A stretch of 64,000 bases of DNA from Amia ocellicauda (taxonomy: Eukaryota > Chordata > Actinopteri > Amiiformes > Amiidae), in the NCBI RefSeq assembly GCF_036373705.1, contig NC_089860.1, positions 36,920,921 to 36,984,920 on the forward strand, written 5' to 3'. Both the position numbers and the translations under genes were made by a program. Numbering within the stretch: the first letter of the stretch is position 1; every line of letters starts with the position of its first letter. Of this stretch, positions 22,910 to 36,610 are shown piece after piece. The notes below the pieces were generated by a model. It was given only the letters and a program-made list of their open reading frames with translations, ran no database searches and had not been told where the DNA came from.

Positions 22910-25900
22910 TGGAAATAGCTTACCAGCAAACACGAAACGTTTGTATAACATTGCTGGAAAGTTGTTTTAAGGTTATTGTACAAATAACGTTGCACAAACG
23001 TCGTATTGTTAGCTGGGTTGATCACATGAACTGAGAGTATTGAGCTGTAAAATCAGGATCCATCCATTACCCAGAATGACACCTCTTAACAGACCGTATC
23101 GACTGCTGTTGGCAGAGTTTTCCGTCTCTTCGAGTCGATTAGAGATCGATAGGCTTTTCCATCGGACTCTTTAAAGCAGGAGCTGGGTTTCCTGAAGTTT
23201 TAAAAGAGGAGCACATGGGCTGTTAAAATGCAAGACGTCATGAAAAGAGAGGACTCTGAACATGCAATGCATTAACCACAGCCACAGTTATTGACCATTA
23301 CGCACTTTAGGGGCCAATATTTATGTAGAATAAGTGCAGCATCTGAAATGACAACCGTGAAGTGTAACAATACTTTAAAATAAGGTGTTTATATTGTAAT
23401 TGGCCAAATATTTCACTTGGTTATAATTGCCAATTAATTGAACTTAATGTACCTAATAATTGTATTCAATAGATTTTCATAGGTTTTACTAAAACCCCTT
23501 TTACTCCCGGTGACCATTCAGCACTCAGGCTGCTGGACAGCTCCCCGCAGATCACTGGAAACAAACACGTCACACAGCACCGCCGACTGTATACATTCAT
23601 ATAATAATGACAACACCACACTGCACACTGTAGCTTTTGAAACGTGTATCTTGTGAAAATATGACGAACCAAAGACACGTTTTTTAATTGGTTTCTGGAA
23701 TACAATTAAATGATTTCCCCCCCCAATTTAATGTAATTAATGTAATTAATGTAGTTAATTAATGTGGATTTAGGTATTAATTTAATTTCTGATTGTGTTC
23801 TTTCAAACTGCTACACCCTAAAAACAACTGTGCTATAAGCAATGATCATATGTTGTTCTTTTAGTTTTACACAGGGCTGAGTGTAATTAGGGCTTTGTGT
23901 TCATTTTAACACAGGCATTGTGTTGAAAGATGTGGGAGAGACACTATCCTACACACCGGGGAATAAGCTACAATAAAGTGTCAGTATAACACATATCTTG
24001 TGCAGAATTGCAACACATTCATTGTAAGAGCGTGACATCTTCGTGCCCATGTTTCATATCATACTACCAAAGATAGTGAGATGGTATTTGTGAAATTGGA
24101 TCTGGTCAGATTGTTGTAAATTTGGGACGGGATGCTCATTAAAATATTTACATCCCACACTTGTCAACAGAAAATAGTCAATGTCTGCTGTTGTTCAGTG
24201 CAGGGCAACCAAGGAGAACAGCCCAGTGTTGTATTACACTGAAATGTGCCTAGGCAGCTTTTTGGGTCACAACCCTGTGTATTACCCCCAGTGTCTGATG
24301 TCACTTAATTTCCAAGGACTGCTGTTGGGTGATCTTTACTCCTGCCTACACTCCTGTGTCTCGACAGATGGTAGATGAGAAGTGAAATGAAGAAAGCAAA
24401 GACGATGGGGGAAAAAAATCTAAAACAAACCCATCCTTTGGACAATCTCAAATGCCTCCTGAATGCTGATTATTCGGGAAGAATTGCAAAAAATAAAAAA
24501 TGAAAATGGATTAGCCATTGTCGGTGTTCAGAACACAGGAAGGTTAATTTGATGTATTTATAATGCTTTGAACGTAGATGATTCTGTTCTAAAGGACACT
24601 AGGGGTCGAGAAGTCTCATTACATGCAAAACAAGAAAAAATATAATTAAATTAAGGTTATGCTTGTTAACATTGTTTCTTTGGCTTATGTGTAATTGGTT
24701 GGATTGCCTCTGTACGGGTCCTCTTGTGTGCTGGACCCAGACACACTGTGCTACAGGACTGACCAGGTGTCATGGCCCTCACTGTACTGACAGGCATTGA
24801 TGTGGAGAGCAAATGCTGGGCCCAGACATCCACAGAGCAAACCCCACATTCTGCACAATCTGCCACTTCTAAATTGGATGTTTAAAAGCCCCCAAAGCAA
24901 AACCCCAAACACAACAGATCCTCAGTAATCGTTAACATGCTCCGAGGGGCCATACTCTCTCTCAGTCTGCGTGAGCGGTGTTCGAGAAGCTCTTCTAATA
25001 GAAATGGTGTTCCCTCGTGTGTCTGTTTAGGGGTGCTGGTTTTATCTTGGTATCCACCAGGCATGGCTGACGACAACGGAGAACCCACTGAAGACTTGGT
25101 GCCCGCTATAATGGACGCTGCCCACAGGCATAGTATCAAGGTAAATGGTAGGAAAAGGCTTCACGCTGTACTCCTTTGCTAGGCACAGGGAAGGGCCTGG
25201 CACTGTACTCCAGCCGGGTGAAATGGGAGGCGAGGGTGTGGGCCTGTCACAGCACCATCACTGGATGAACTGGTCCTGTTCAAACTGATCGCTATAGATC
25301 AATAGTGGACAGCTGTGGTGCTGGATCTGTGTGTCCACCTCCACGCCCAGTGACCGAACTGAAACATTAATTTGCTATGTCGAGCCAATTAAGCATCGTT
25401 TGCAGTTGTCAGCCAGGTGGGATTGGACAAGACCTAGAAAACCTTCATGCCCCTGCAGGACCAGAATTCCCACCCCCCTACTGCAACAGATCCAATATAT
25501 CTGAGCTGTATGACACTCCAGCAAACACCTCATACTATGTGGGAGGCAAAGTACTTTTTTAAAAATAACCAGGGGTGGAGCGTTTTGAAAAGAAAAAACG
25601 CTACACCTACTTTATCGCAAAGACAAAGCAATGAATCTTTTAACACAGACAGAAATCACAATCTTTTCAGCTCCCTGGAATCAAGGGCTACTATTTTAGC
25701 TCTTTTTCCTGTAAATTATCTGACCAGAAAACCTTAATATGGTTAAATGTTCACCCCTCAACTTTGCAGAGGTATGTTTCATCATCCTAACCTCGGGGTG
25801 TACTAGTTGTACCATCGTACGCTATTATAGCTTTGTGTTCGTACATCGCTAGCACCGCTTCAGATTTCATGGTCGTGTCTTGCAGAGGTCTGGTGATGAT

Positions 25901-28900
25901 TCAACTAGAGGAAAAATAAATATATGAGTGGGCTATTCTGTTGATAAAAGCTGAAAGCATGAAACTGTCAACTTTGAAAGCATTAATCTCTGTCTTTTGC
26001 TCGTATTTTGTGGCAAGGTTTCAATAAAACATAATTTCAGTGCAGAACAAGGACGCAGCATTCCAGGTGGCAACAAAACACCGGAGTTTGCAGGAGGAAT
26101 ACCTCGCAGCAGTGTAACGTACAAGGATGAGCGGCGCTGAGGTTTATTGAGGTTTATATTCCAGGCTCAAGGGCAAAATCATGAAATACTCCCACAAAGC
26201 TTTGTGCAACGTACGGGAAACCTTCTCTTTCAGATTAGAGCTCCCATCGTAGTCAACACATCATTCCGCCTAGAATAAGGGTAGAGAATTCATTTTCTTT
26301 CTCTTCAAAGGATTCATTTACATTGTGGGCTTCTTTGTTTTTCTTCTGCTCAGTCGCACAGACGTGGCGAGGAACGCTACCGTCTTTTGAGAGTTTTAAA
26401 GTGAGCAGTAAAGTGGGTTTCAAGGATCGGCAACAGACAGGCAAGGCAGTCTTGAGCAGTTACATAAAGGATGGAAACGTCCTGGCGACACGCAACACAC
26501 AACACAGTCCTCTGATCTGGAGCTCCAGTGAAAAGAGTCAGGACAGAAAGGCCTCATTAAAGATGCTGTAAACCTAAACATTGGTATTTGATGGTTGAAA
26601 TAGATTAGCATGAATAGCTATCATTCCTCCAAAGTATGACATTAAAGAGCATTTTCCAGGAAAAGAGCCCAAGGGAGGAGAACTTGAGCTGAAAGATGTT
26701 GTTCTGCAGTTCCTTCTGAATGCATGAACCTCAAGGAAATGCTTTTAAAAATTTGCATTCGCAACATAATAAACTAAGATAAATACATAAAATGGGGGTT
26801 AAGGAGAATGGAAAATGCCATGATAAAACCACTGCCCTCTCTCAGCAGGGGGTTTAAATAATATGAACTATATGGACAAATTGCTTGGAAACACCAGCAG
26901 AATCAAGTTCTTGTAGAAAAGAGATGTTTACATTAAAAGTCACGACGATATAGCACCATGTGGTATAGCGCCACCTGGATGCAGGAGAGTATTGACACTC
27001 AAACGGATCTCTTGGCTATGCATTCTCTAGATACAACAGTCTCACACGTCCTGAGGCAGTAATTTACACCTTAATATATAGATATATATTTTCTTCTTAA
27101 GCTATTCATGTATATAACTGTTAATAAATTAGTAATAACTTAATAAATTCCACAATTAAGCCTTGCTATGGTCCCCTTGCAGAGAACAATGTGATGATAT
27201 ATTACACTCATTTATCTTCCTTCCTGCTCCTCAGGAAACACATAGCAGATTATTATTTTTAAGTGTGTTGGGTGGGGGGTGGGGGGGCATGTTCATATTG
27301 TCTGATTAAAGGTTTATTACTTACAGAGTTTAGGGCAAAAAAAACCATCTGACTCTAATTGTCTATTTTTCACTTCCAAATGCAAACATGGCCTTGCTTA
27401 ATTTAATAGCTTTTTACCTCCATCACATAAAGCAGTGTGAAATGAAAATGTAGTCTTTAATTTATACTTCACTTAGAAACCGTGATGTTAAGGGCAGGGA
27501 TATCAGCGGGAAGATGCATCGCCTGCCTCTGCCTTCCTGTCTCGGCTGCACCCGCTTCATTTTTCTTTTTCATATATATATATTTTTTTCTTCAGACCTT
27601 TGTGTGAATCTCCTGTAAAGTAACCAGCTGGCAAACCATCACCCCTCTGTGTCCACTGCGCAGAGCTGGGGTAATAGTGCGCAGATGCTTGAACTGAGAT
27701 CAGAGGTTTTATATATGAATAAATAGATTAATACAGTGCCTACAGAAAGTCTGCACCCCCTTTCAAAATTGTCCCCCATTGTAGCATTAAAATCATTTAG
27801 AAAAATGAACACATCGTACCCCACGACTTTCCAAGTGAAAAGAGGTTCTAGAAATTTGTAGAAAATCAATTAAAAATAAAAACTGAATGATTTTTGTTGG
27901 ATAAGTGTCCATTCTCCCTTGTAATAGCAATCCTAAAATAGCCAAAATCACACAGCAAGTCAAGTGGCTCCACCTGTGTTAAACTGTAGAGATTCACAGG
28001 ATTTCAGGATAAACTGCGCAGTTCCTTTAGGTTCCCTCTGCTGGGTCTTGTATTTCAAAGCAAAAACTCAACCAGGAGCACCAAGGAGCTGTCAGAGGAA
28101 CTCCAGGACACAGAGCTTGCGATGGGTATAATAATACTAAAGGCCTTGACTATCCCTTGGAGCACACGAAGACAATTATTAAGAGGAAGGTGTGTGGCAC
28201 CAGTGGCCAGTCAGAGCCCCAACCTAAATCCAGTCGTAAATGTGTGGCAGGACTTACTGTCCATCAACGCTGCCAGGAGCCCGACAGAGCTGGAACTGCT
28301 TTGTACAGATGAGTGGTCCAATATTGCCAAATCTAAGTGTGCCATGTTGGCAGAGACCGATTCCCAACAGACTCAAGGCTGGAATTGCTGCCAAAGGCAC
28401 TTCAAACAAGTTTTAACTCGGAGGGGTGGAGACTTATCCAGTTATGATATTAGTTTTGTATTCTTAATACATAATTTTCACAATTAAAACTTAAAGAGTG
28501 TGGATGGTATGTAGAAAAGTAAACATTGAATGTAATATAATGTAAACATTGAAATGCATGAAATGCTGAGGCCCTGATACAACAAAACGTGAAAAAAGTT
28601 CAAGGGGGTGTCGACTTTCTAAAGGCACTGTTTCTGTATATACCTCATTACTGGAGTTAGTTTGCAGGCACTTGTAGGGAAAGAAACGATTAAAGTAACA
28701 TATGCGGTAAAACAGAATTGACACAGGAGAGATTTTTATGCGCTCCAAATCCATAACCTAAGACAGAAGCCGCAGGTCTGTGGAATACAGCATGAAACCT
28801 CCCCTCGCGTCGCCAAAGACACTTGAGTAGCACTTCCTGTGTGTAGCTCTCATCCAGGTACACTGCTGCAGTTGAAAGCCTCGAGTGCTCTGGGTGTATT

Positions 28901-31900
28901 AGTATCATTACTGCCCACATCGGCCTCTGGTTTATGATTACAGCCCACACGTGTGCACCAGCAGCGGTGACCCACATGGCGTCATACGGGACGGGTGAAC
29001 CGACACACAGCAGCGTGTCGCAGCGTGGGCCGAGTGCGTCGATCTCTGCTGCTTGCCATTTCATTGAGAGCCAGGGCTGATGTTGTCTTGGGTCTCTAGG
29101 CCTTTTCTTTCAAGAGACTGTGGGGCCAATTAGTCGTTCAAAACACAAATGCGCACACATCGCACAATCACTGTATTCCTAGTACGGTGAATGCAAATGG
29201 ATGAAAAGCCACACTCTGTACCTCGTTTGCGCGTGTTGGAAGGCGCTTGTAGGAACCAGGTACCGTCAGAGTTAAAAAGTCAGTCTTGCGCAGCTCTCAG
29301 CCTGGGGGGAGCTTTCTAGTCTGCCTGCCTTTGTTGCTCACTACACACTGTGCAGGGGGGGAGTAGCTGCCCGACACTCATAGTAGAAATCCTTTACAAA
29401 CTCTGGAAAAGGTTGGTGTATTTTTATGCTTTGAACTCCCTCCCCCTTGAAGGGATTTCATTTGAAGGAGTATTTCCCACTGTAAGATGAATTGCGTTGC
29501 TCCTGAAGGCTGACACAAGTGGGTCTGCCCTCACCTTCCCTCTGCTGTGAACCACAATAAACACACCACAGTAACGAGGGGTTTCCAGGAATGTCTAAGT
29601 AAAAGGCAAGAACTAATAAATTCAGACCGCTCGAAGGTGGGGGAAAAACTATACAGTGCTTTCATAACGAGAACACACATCATATTTAAATTGGCTTATT
29701 TCTTGAAATCTTTCATAAACCCTTCATCAGATGTCTGTGATCTGTGGTGATGCTTCAAAGCGCACAGTTAATACAGATGTTGTAAACAGTATAATACAGT
29801 ATAATACCGGCTTACGGAGTTAAAAAAGCGTTTACTGCGGAGACGTGGAATCCTCATGTTTACATCTTCCTAAATCATTAACCCTCAAGACATCATTGTG
29901 TGACATTTACAAGACCCGGGCATTGTTAGGTGCATACCCACACACAGCAACATACATAAACCCCAGCACGTAGACCGCTGTGTTTCCAGACTTTAAATCC
30001 ATAATTAAATGTTTGTTCCAACCCAGCTGACACTGATCCACTCACAATCAGCCGCCATGCGTTCAACTCAGTGAAAAACAGCAACTTCCAGATTGAAGGT
30101 ATGTTTTTAATCACGTTTCCCAGATCCTGCGCACCAAACACGACGCTGCTGCGGTCACTGCTCGTACGGCAAGGCTGCCAGGCACTTTGTGCCATTTTCT
30201 GCCACTTACTGGCTGTCCTGGTATCAGTCTGTGCTTTCAGACAAGAGTAACTCCTTCACTTAAAACACAATTTTGTTTAGATTTATACAGATGACAAAAT
30301 ACAGAGGAGTATAGAGAAGGCTCCTCGATGCACCAGCTCTGCTATTACGGGTTTCATTCCTGACATCTAGGTTGAGGAGAAAGAGGTTTACCGCACCCAG
30401 CAGCAGCGCGAACAAAACTGAAGTCACCGTATGTACAAAACACACCGCACCGCTGGAGGGCTCTGTGGGAGAAGTGTGTCGAGCTTTTCTTACTGGTGTT
30501 CAAGCAGACGAGAGTGAAAGTAAAGTCAATCTAATGTGAAGCAGCGGGAAAATGAAAACTATTCTGGGTTAGTGTTTATGGGAAACAAACAGTCTGGTTT
30601 TAACACCGTCTTACTCCGATCTCGTAAATGTTTATTTTATACCTCTGTCACACATGGGTTGACTGATGCTGTAGCCGGATGTCACAGCTAGCAGGTTTTT
30701 CGGGGTTGTAAGAATTCAGTATCTGAAAAAAAAAAAATTGCAAACGAGGCCTCAAGCCTTTGGCACTGAATTTTTAAATGACAACTAAAAAAGCTGAACG
30801 TTTAAAGTTCAGCCGCCCTGCCGCATTATGCCACAGACGCTTTCCTCACGGGAATTAACGTGAACTAAATAAATGTTCAATGTCTGCATTTCAGTAAAAG
30901 TAAAAAAATCACCTTTTGTGACCCCCTGAAGAGAAGCAACATCTGGGACGTGCGATCATATGCTATCACATTCAAAACACACATCTCAATCAGCCCGTCT
31001 CATTTAGAGCATCCGTATTTTTATGGAGTTGTCTTTAAGTCGACTGGCATTCAACAACACGACTGCTTTACAGACTGAGCTGTGAAGTCAGGTGCTATGG
31101 AGGGGTTTAACACAATGCATCGCGCTGTGTACTGCGTGGGGCCAGAAGATATGAAGTGAACGAGTAGATGGTGCTGCTGCTACAGTCATTGAGCAACGGG
31201 CTGCCACACAATATGCCTGAATAGCAGGCATGAGAACCAAGGCCTGAATACAAGATGCCGGGGCTCCAGCTGCACAGTGGGGAGGGTCACACAACCCCGT
31301 GCTGGCAATAGCAGAGCCGTGTCCTTTACATTGGCTCCCACAGATGAGCCATCAGAAACACAACCAGCCGGACAACAACCAGGAGGGACAGAGACCCTGG
31401 AAACAGCCTCCAGTCAGGTGTGATGCTGATCTCAGAGCAGTCTGTTGTGCACACGTCTCCAGATCAGTCCTCTCACGCACATCTCGGGCAGGGAAGTTCG
31501 TGGGCCACTTCCCAGGCTTGTTCCGAAGTCTGACTTTCGAAAAACAATTGCATTCGAGTTCTTTTCAGACCAAGGCGTGGTCTATTTGAAGCCACCGGGG
31601 GGTTTGACCTCAGGGAAAGGTACATTCCTGTAACGGTGAAGACTTCTTACCAGTTCTGTTTGATTGGCTCTTATGCCGCTTTCAGACGAATACCGGGGTT
31701 TAGGAGATGAAAGATCTGGCGTGGAATCAGTGCGTCTGCCTCGTTTGTTTTCGAAAATAAATGCGGTCAAGCAAGAGAGAGATTCCTGTGGCCTTTCAAT
31801 CCTCTTGAGCAGGAAGAATGCATTTTGTTTGCCATTAACGATGAGTGTTTTTCCCATGATAGAGTGAGTAAAGCAGAAATATGGAAGAGCTTGAGTAAGA

Positions 31901-34900
31901 TTGAAAAACACAAAACAGAACCAACACAAATAGGATTCTTTTTCAAATTCGAACATCACAATTCGCTGAAGGACCCGTGCAGTTTCTAATGGCTTCTGAA
32001 CAAATGTCATTCACACTCTCTGAACACACACACACACAGTTTTGAGTGACAAGCAGGGCAGCGACGTTCACACATTGAGGGCAACAGCTGTGTGCCGAGT
32101 TGTTTAGATCGCGGCTCGATAGCCAGGCCATGGCGAATGGGTCGGGGATGTTAACCGTGAAGCTGCGGGCGATTGTGTAGAGGTTCACGTTTGCATCCAC
32201 ACAGTTATAGCTGAAAGTATCAGCTCCCTGTGCTCTGACACAGTTATTCTGTAATTGGCTGCACCAATTTCTCCATTGTGTTCGCAGGACTGTGCTGAGC
32301 ATTGATTTGGCCTGGGGGAAACGAACGATTGCAGCTGAATTCTGCCTGTGGGGGACGGGGCATGTGTGTAAACTTGTATCTGCCACTGCATTGATCACGC
32401 TCGAATTCTCATACTTCCTGGGCATTAGTGCTCATTAGACTGACTGCCCTACATTTGAAACCCATCCTGTGTTTGGGAGCTGCATGTTGCTGACACCTGC
32501 ACCCCCTCGCCAGGCAAAGCCACTCGCTCTCTTGACTGCCCGATTCACAGCGTGGAGCGATTCACAGGGATACGTATTCCTTACTGTTTATTAATTGAAC
32601 TCTAATATAATAATGCAAACAGCTACCAGATCCTAATACTCACCAGCACAGGGAGAGGTTGACACTGTTCTTTCATGGGCACCGTGTGGGTCATTAGGAG
32701 CCTACAGCGCTTTCCCAGCCTTTCCCTCAGGGAGACGCTATTTAAACATTTCCACCGAGTCCAGCGCACTTCACAGACCAGACCGACATGTTCTACATCT
32801 TAACTATAGCATATAGGTAACCACTGCTCTACATCAAAGACAAAACTAAACATTGAAGCTATCCATGCAAAGACCGTTCTAAATGAACACATTTTTCTGT
32901 GCATGAAAGCGAATACCGTGCCTGGCTCTCTTCCACAGCAACGTCCCACACTTCAAAGCTAATTAGTTTCAGTTAAAAGTCATGTGATCTGGTACCCCAA
33001 AATGCCACACAGATTGACGTGTTTTTTGTGTGTGCTTTTTCTCCCTGCCGAGAAGCCTCCACTACACCCAGTCGCTCTGCACACTTGCATATGTCTTTGC
33101 GGATCTTAGAAGTGAAATTAATGAAAGTCTACAGCTGGAGTAATTAATGTTTGGACTACAAGAATTAAAGGGCAGCCAGAACGCCAGCACCACATGATCT
33201 GCTTTTGCTACCCCGTCAGATTTATTTATTTATTTTCCCGTCAATTATGCTTAATTAGCAACAACTGCTATATAATTATTGGTTAACGAGCTCCAGCTCC
33301 TGGGATGTCATTATAATTTGATGACCTATAAATTAAGGCGAAGATTTCGCTTTGCACAGAGTAGCTGATGTCAACGTTAGCCTCACCTGTCTCTCCCACA
33401 TGAAGAGGAGGGTTTCTAGCTTGAAGGTGTTTACAGTAGAATTGCTTTGGATTCCCAAACTTACTAATGGTGCATCAAGTAGAAATATCTAAGGTCTGCT
33501 GACAGTTAAGGCTGTATAAGAACGCTCTCAGGACTGGAAAACAAATCCCTTGTCTCGTGTCTTTGCAGGTATCTTTTCACATCCAGCCCTACAAAGGAAG
33601 GACTGACCGCACGGTTCACGACAACATCAAATACATCATCGACAAGTATGTGAATCGCACTGACATCTACTCTCTTTTTTATTTATTTATTGCCGTGGGG
33701 TAACTGCTGTAGGCGGGATGCTTGTTGCGGCTTTAATTACGATTTCAATCTTCTACTCGAGTAATAGAGACTCTCTTGATGGTGCATTTGCTCTCGAAAA
33801 AGAACAAGTGGTTAAAAATAAATGAGCGACACTTGATGTTTCATTAGCGGAGCAGCAGGTGAAGGGAGATCTGATGCCACCAGCGAGGGCTGCGGCTGCG
33901 AGTTATATAACCCACTCCGCATTACAGATGAGGTTTCAGGGACGCGGTGTCTTTTACACCTACACGCTTGGGGATTCAAATCTAAGATCATCTCGACAAT
34001 GACTTTACAGAGGACACAAAAGCTTTCAAAGCCAGCAAAGCTATAGCAACTACAGGATCCTACTCGGACTGCGTATTTATTTTTTAATACACAATAACCA
34101 CAGCTGACTATTGGATTTAGATTGTGCCAAAACCTTTATCGATGTGCTGAACCTCCATTTGTATTTGATGGGTATTGAGCTGTTAATTCAGCCAATGGGA
34201 CGGATATATAGATCAAATCAAACAGTCACTGGATAAACAGACACACTGATGTCTATTCTTCTTCTGTATTCAACAGGTACGGAAAGCATGGCGCCTTCTA
34301 CAGATTCAAGTCCAGCACCGGGAAGACCCTGCCCCTGTTTTACATCTACGACTCGTACCTGACTCCACCCGAGGCCTGGGCCGACCTCCTGACGTCGTCC
34401 GGCTCGCACAGCCTGCGCAACACCCCCTATGACGGCCTATTCATCGCCCTGATCGTGGAGGAGCGCCACAAGCACGACATCCTGTCGGGGGGCTTCGACG
34501 GCATGTACACTTACTTCGCGTCCAACGGCTTCTCCTTCGGCTCGTCCCACCAGAACTGGAAAGCCATCAAGACCTTCTGCGACGTCAACAACCTGATGTT
34601 CGTCCCCAGCGTGGGCCCGGGCTACATCGACACCAGCATCCGGCCGTGGAACAACCACAACACGAGGAACCGGGTCAACGGGAAGTACTACGAGACCTCG
34701 CTGCAGGCTGCGCTCATGGTCCGCCCCGAGATCGTCACCATCACCTCCTTCAACGAGTGGCACGAAGGCACGCAGATCGAGCGTGCGCTGCCCAAGAAGA
34801 CAGTCACGCGCATGTACCTGGACTACCTGCCGCACAAGCCCGACCTGTACCTGGAGCTGACGCGCAAGTGGGCCGAACAGTTCAACAAAGAGAAGGAGCA

Positions 34901-34913
34901 GTGGCTCATGTGA
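22292..34913 (+). CDS. maneal: MANEAL, endo-alpha-mannosidase-like Golgi membrane protein (4 coding exons)
   Basis: Glycoside hydrolase family 99 protein related to MANEA, the Golgi endo-alpha-1,2-mannosidase that trims glucosylated mannose from N-glycans. The paralogue MANEAL is assumed to share this fold, but its activity is less well established. Joining 22292-22793, 25031-25140, 33569-33645 and 34277-34913 gives 441 aa, close to the human length (about 457). Residues 1-8 are basic and 9-24 hydrophobic (ACVALFLFTLFIFG), a type II signal anchor with the enzyme facing the lumen. Conserved blocks include HIFYYVWYGNP, HWDHVLVPHWDP, LVLSWYPPG, FHIQPYKGR and FNEWHEGTQIE. In the last, E390 and E393 occupy the place of the catalytic glutamate pair of MANEA. 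All four phases fit (1, 0, 2). The stem between anchor and domain (residues 25-85) is the variable part. The gene faces YRDC tail to tail, as in human. Confidence 0.96.
22794..25030 (+). other. maneal: MANEAL intron 1
   Basis: A 2.2-kb intron with a (TA)n run at 22870-22908. No other feature recognised. Confidence 0.85.
22870..22908 (+). repeat. (TA)n microsatellite
   Basis: About 39 bases of uninterrupted AT/TA dinucleotide, 76 bases inside the intron. Confidence 0.95.
25031..25140 (+). CDS. maneal: MANEAL coding exon 2
   Basis: Encodes GVLVLSWYPPGMADDNGEP through HRHSIK. The acceptor is TGTTTAG and the donor AAG|GTAAAT. Enters in phase 1 and leaves in phase 0. Confidence 0.95.
27734..28630 (+). 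mobile_element. Decayed Tc1-like DNA transposon
   Basis: The left end CAGTGCCTACAGAAAGTCTG and the right end (reverse complement CAGTGCCTTTAGAAAGTCGA) form terminal inverted repeats, and TA precedes the left end. A transposase remnant on the plus strand (about 28185-28440) reads SPNLNPVVNVWQDL then NIAKSKCAML, the C-terminal block of Tc1 transposases. The catalytic glutamate of the PIE motif is replaced (PVV). The N-terminal half and the first two catalytic positions are not recognisable. The copy at 58491-59187 belongs to the same family. Confidence 0.8.
33100..33345 (+). promoter_or_regulatory. AT-rich block with clustered TAAT motifs in intron 2 (candidate only)
   Basis: About 245 bases ending 220 bases before exon 3. 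It contains AATTAATG, GTAATTAATG, AATTAAAGG, CAATTATG, TTAATTAGC, ATAATTATTGG and AAATTAAGG, the core shape recognised by many homeodomain proteins. Such motifs are common by chance in AT-rich DNA, and conservation could not be tested. Confidence 0.2.
33569..33645 (+). CDS. maneal: MANEAL coding exon 3
   Basis: Encodes VSFHIQPYKGR to KYIID plus two bases of a Lys codon. The acceptor is CTTTGCAG and the donor AA|GTATGT. Confidence 0.94.
33646..34276 (+). other. maneal: MANEAL intron 3
   Basis: A 631-base intron with GTATGT donor and TTCAACAG acceptor. Nothing else recognised. Confidence 0.85.
34277..34913 (+). CDS. maneal: MANEAL coding exon 4 (terminal)
   Basis: Encodes the C-terminal half of the GH99 domain from YGKHGAFYRF to KEKEQWLM, including the catalytic EWHEGTQIE segment, and ends in TGA (34911-34913). 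It is much more GC-rich at third positions than the flanking introns. Confidence 0.96.
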
Positions 34914-36004
34914 GTCCGCCCGTCCGCCATGTTGTTTTAAGCAAGGGTCCCTTTAGTTGGCCTTTCACTCAAGGTTGTACAACTCTAGTCAGCTTTAATC
35001 CTTTGGAAGGCTTTTCCCTTCTTTCCTCACTGAAACTGCCCAGAGACGGCACGAGACGAGTTTCTGATTCCACAGCTGGAAGACAGACACAGGACCTTAT
35101 GTTCCAAAGGTGTGGAGGCTGTGATGTGTCCAGATGTTTACGTTCACCTCCATCCGTTCCCGATGACCCTCGTTTCCATTTCCTCAGCTCACCACTGCGG
35201 TCTGTCAGATCTCATGCTAGGATACCCGACAGCTGACCTTCCCTGCCTGCGATGCAAACTGACCTTGAGAGAAGCCGCCGTCCCCAGACATCGCTTCCGT
35301 TCACCTTCGCCACTTCTGAACCCAGGCCGAACAGACGTACGGTTTTCCTCTGTGATAAGAGTTTTGTACTTCCTCATGGTATCCAGAGTTTTCAACAGAT
35401 TCCAACAGTACATTTGCAGAACTGAGACTAAATTGCGCAGCTTTCACAATTAGCAAGAGGAACAAAATCAGTGGCTCAACGCTTCAGTGGGACAAGAAAA
35501 ACCGTCTGCAACACATTGAGAACTGACATTTTCTCCTTTCTGCTGTGTGTAATGAATGGGAAATGCAGAAACCATAACCTTTACTTCATAGCCTCATTCT
35601 TTACCCTCTGTAACCGATAGTTTCTCAGGATGTTGCCGAGCCTGAATTGATGAAAACCTCACCCGTCTCTCCACAGACGTGCTCCGCTGTAAGAGATGCT
35701 CTTGAAATGCAGATTCTGAATTTGCTTTTTTTGTTGTCCTTTCCTGTGTTTGTTTCCGGTTATTAGAAGGGGATGTTTTGCCCAGTCAGTCATAGATGGG
35801 TCATAGATGGGAGGGGAAGATATGGATTTTGATACATTTAATTACTACTCCAAAATACCTGCAGCTTTTTGGGGCTTGTTCACCTTTAGATCCCTCAAAC
35901 CCTGGTTTTTTTGTAAAATGATGTACGATGTGTGTGACCTATTTACAATCGCTTTGTGAGGCGACGCTGTTTAACGCCAAGGTGAAATCACTGAACATTT
36001 TAAG
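34914..36004 (+). other. maneal: Presumed MANEAL 3' UTR
   Basis: Non-coding sequence after the stop, up to the first good poly(A) signal on the plus strand. The extent is inferred. Confidence 0.45.
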
Positions 36005-36010
36005 AATAAA
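36005..36010 (+). terminator. maneal: Candidate MANEAL poly(A) signal AATAAA
   Basis: A canonical AATAAA about 1.1 kb after the stop codon, on the MANEAL strand and before the next repeat. Not confirmed by transcripts. Confidence 0.4.
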
Positions 36011-36190
36011 AGAATGTGCTCTGATCCGTGTCTCTGAACGCGCCGGCAGTGGCCTCGAGTGGAAATGTAATCGACTGAGACGCGCATCACTGCCGGTTCC
36101 ACTGACTGGAAACACGAGGAACACAACACGGGAGAGTAATGGGTTTTAAAGTGCCGTCCGCTGTGGATTCGGAGCTGAAATGTGTGTATA

Positions 36191-36610
36191 TAGTACTGTA
36201 CTAAAGTTTTAGGCAGGTGTGAAAAAAATGCTGTAAAGTAAGAATGCTTTCAAAATAGACATGTGAATAGATTATATTTATCAATTAACTAAATGCAAAG
36301 TGAGTGAACAGAAGAAAAATCTACATCAAATCTATATTTGGTGTGACCACCCTTTGCCTTCAAAACAGCATCAATTTTTCTAGGTTCACTTGCACACAGT
36401 CAGGGATTTTGTAGGCATATAGTCAGATGTCTGATTAAACAACTATACCACACAGGTGCTAATGATCATCAATTCAATACGTAGGTTGAAACACAATCAT
36501 TGACTGAAACGGAAACAGCTGTGTAGGAGGAATAAAACTGGGTGAGGAGCAGCCAAACTCAGCGAACAGGGTGAGGCTGCTGAAGTTTACTGTCAAAAGT
36601 CAAACACCAG
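36191..36610. mobile_element. Internally deleted Tc1/mariner remnant
   Basis: The left end TAAAGTTTTAGGCAGGTGTG and the inner string TTGGTGTGACCACCCTTTG are characteristic of a widespread fish Tc1-like family. About 60 bases later the text switches to the opposite terminal part (TTTTGTAGGCATATAGTC, then GGGTGAGGAGCAGCC). Almost all of the transposase gene is therefore missing. The right boundary is approximate. Confidence 0.6.

Larger units (their letters stand above)
25141..33568 (+). other. maneal: MANEAL intron 2, with Tc1 remnant and AT-rich block
   Basis: An 8.4-kb intron. It holds a decayed Tc1-like element (27734-28630) and an AT-rich block dense in TAAT-type motifs (33100-33345). A 160-codon minus-strand open frame at 31943-32425 has no recognisable protein features and is not called. 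Confidence 0.8.

Noticed and set aside
31943..32425. 160-codon minus-strand open frame in MANEAL intron 2
   Set aside because: No recognisable domain, no splice context, composition like intron sequence, and it ends in CA-rich DNA.
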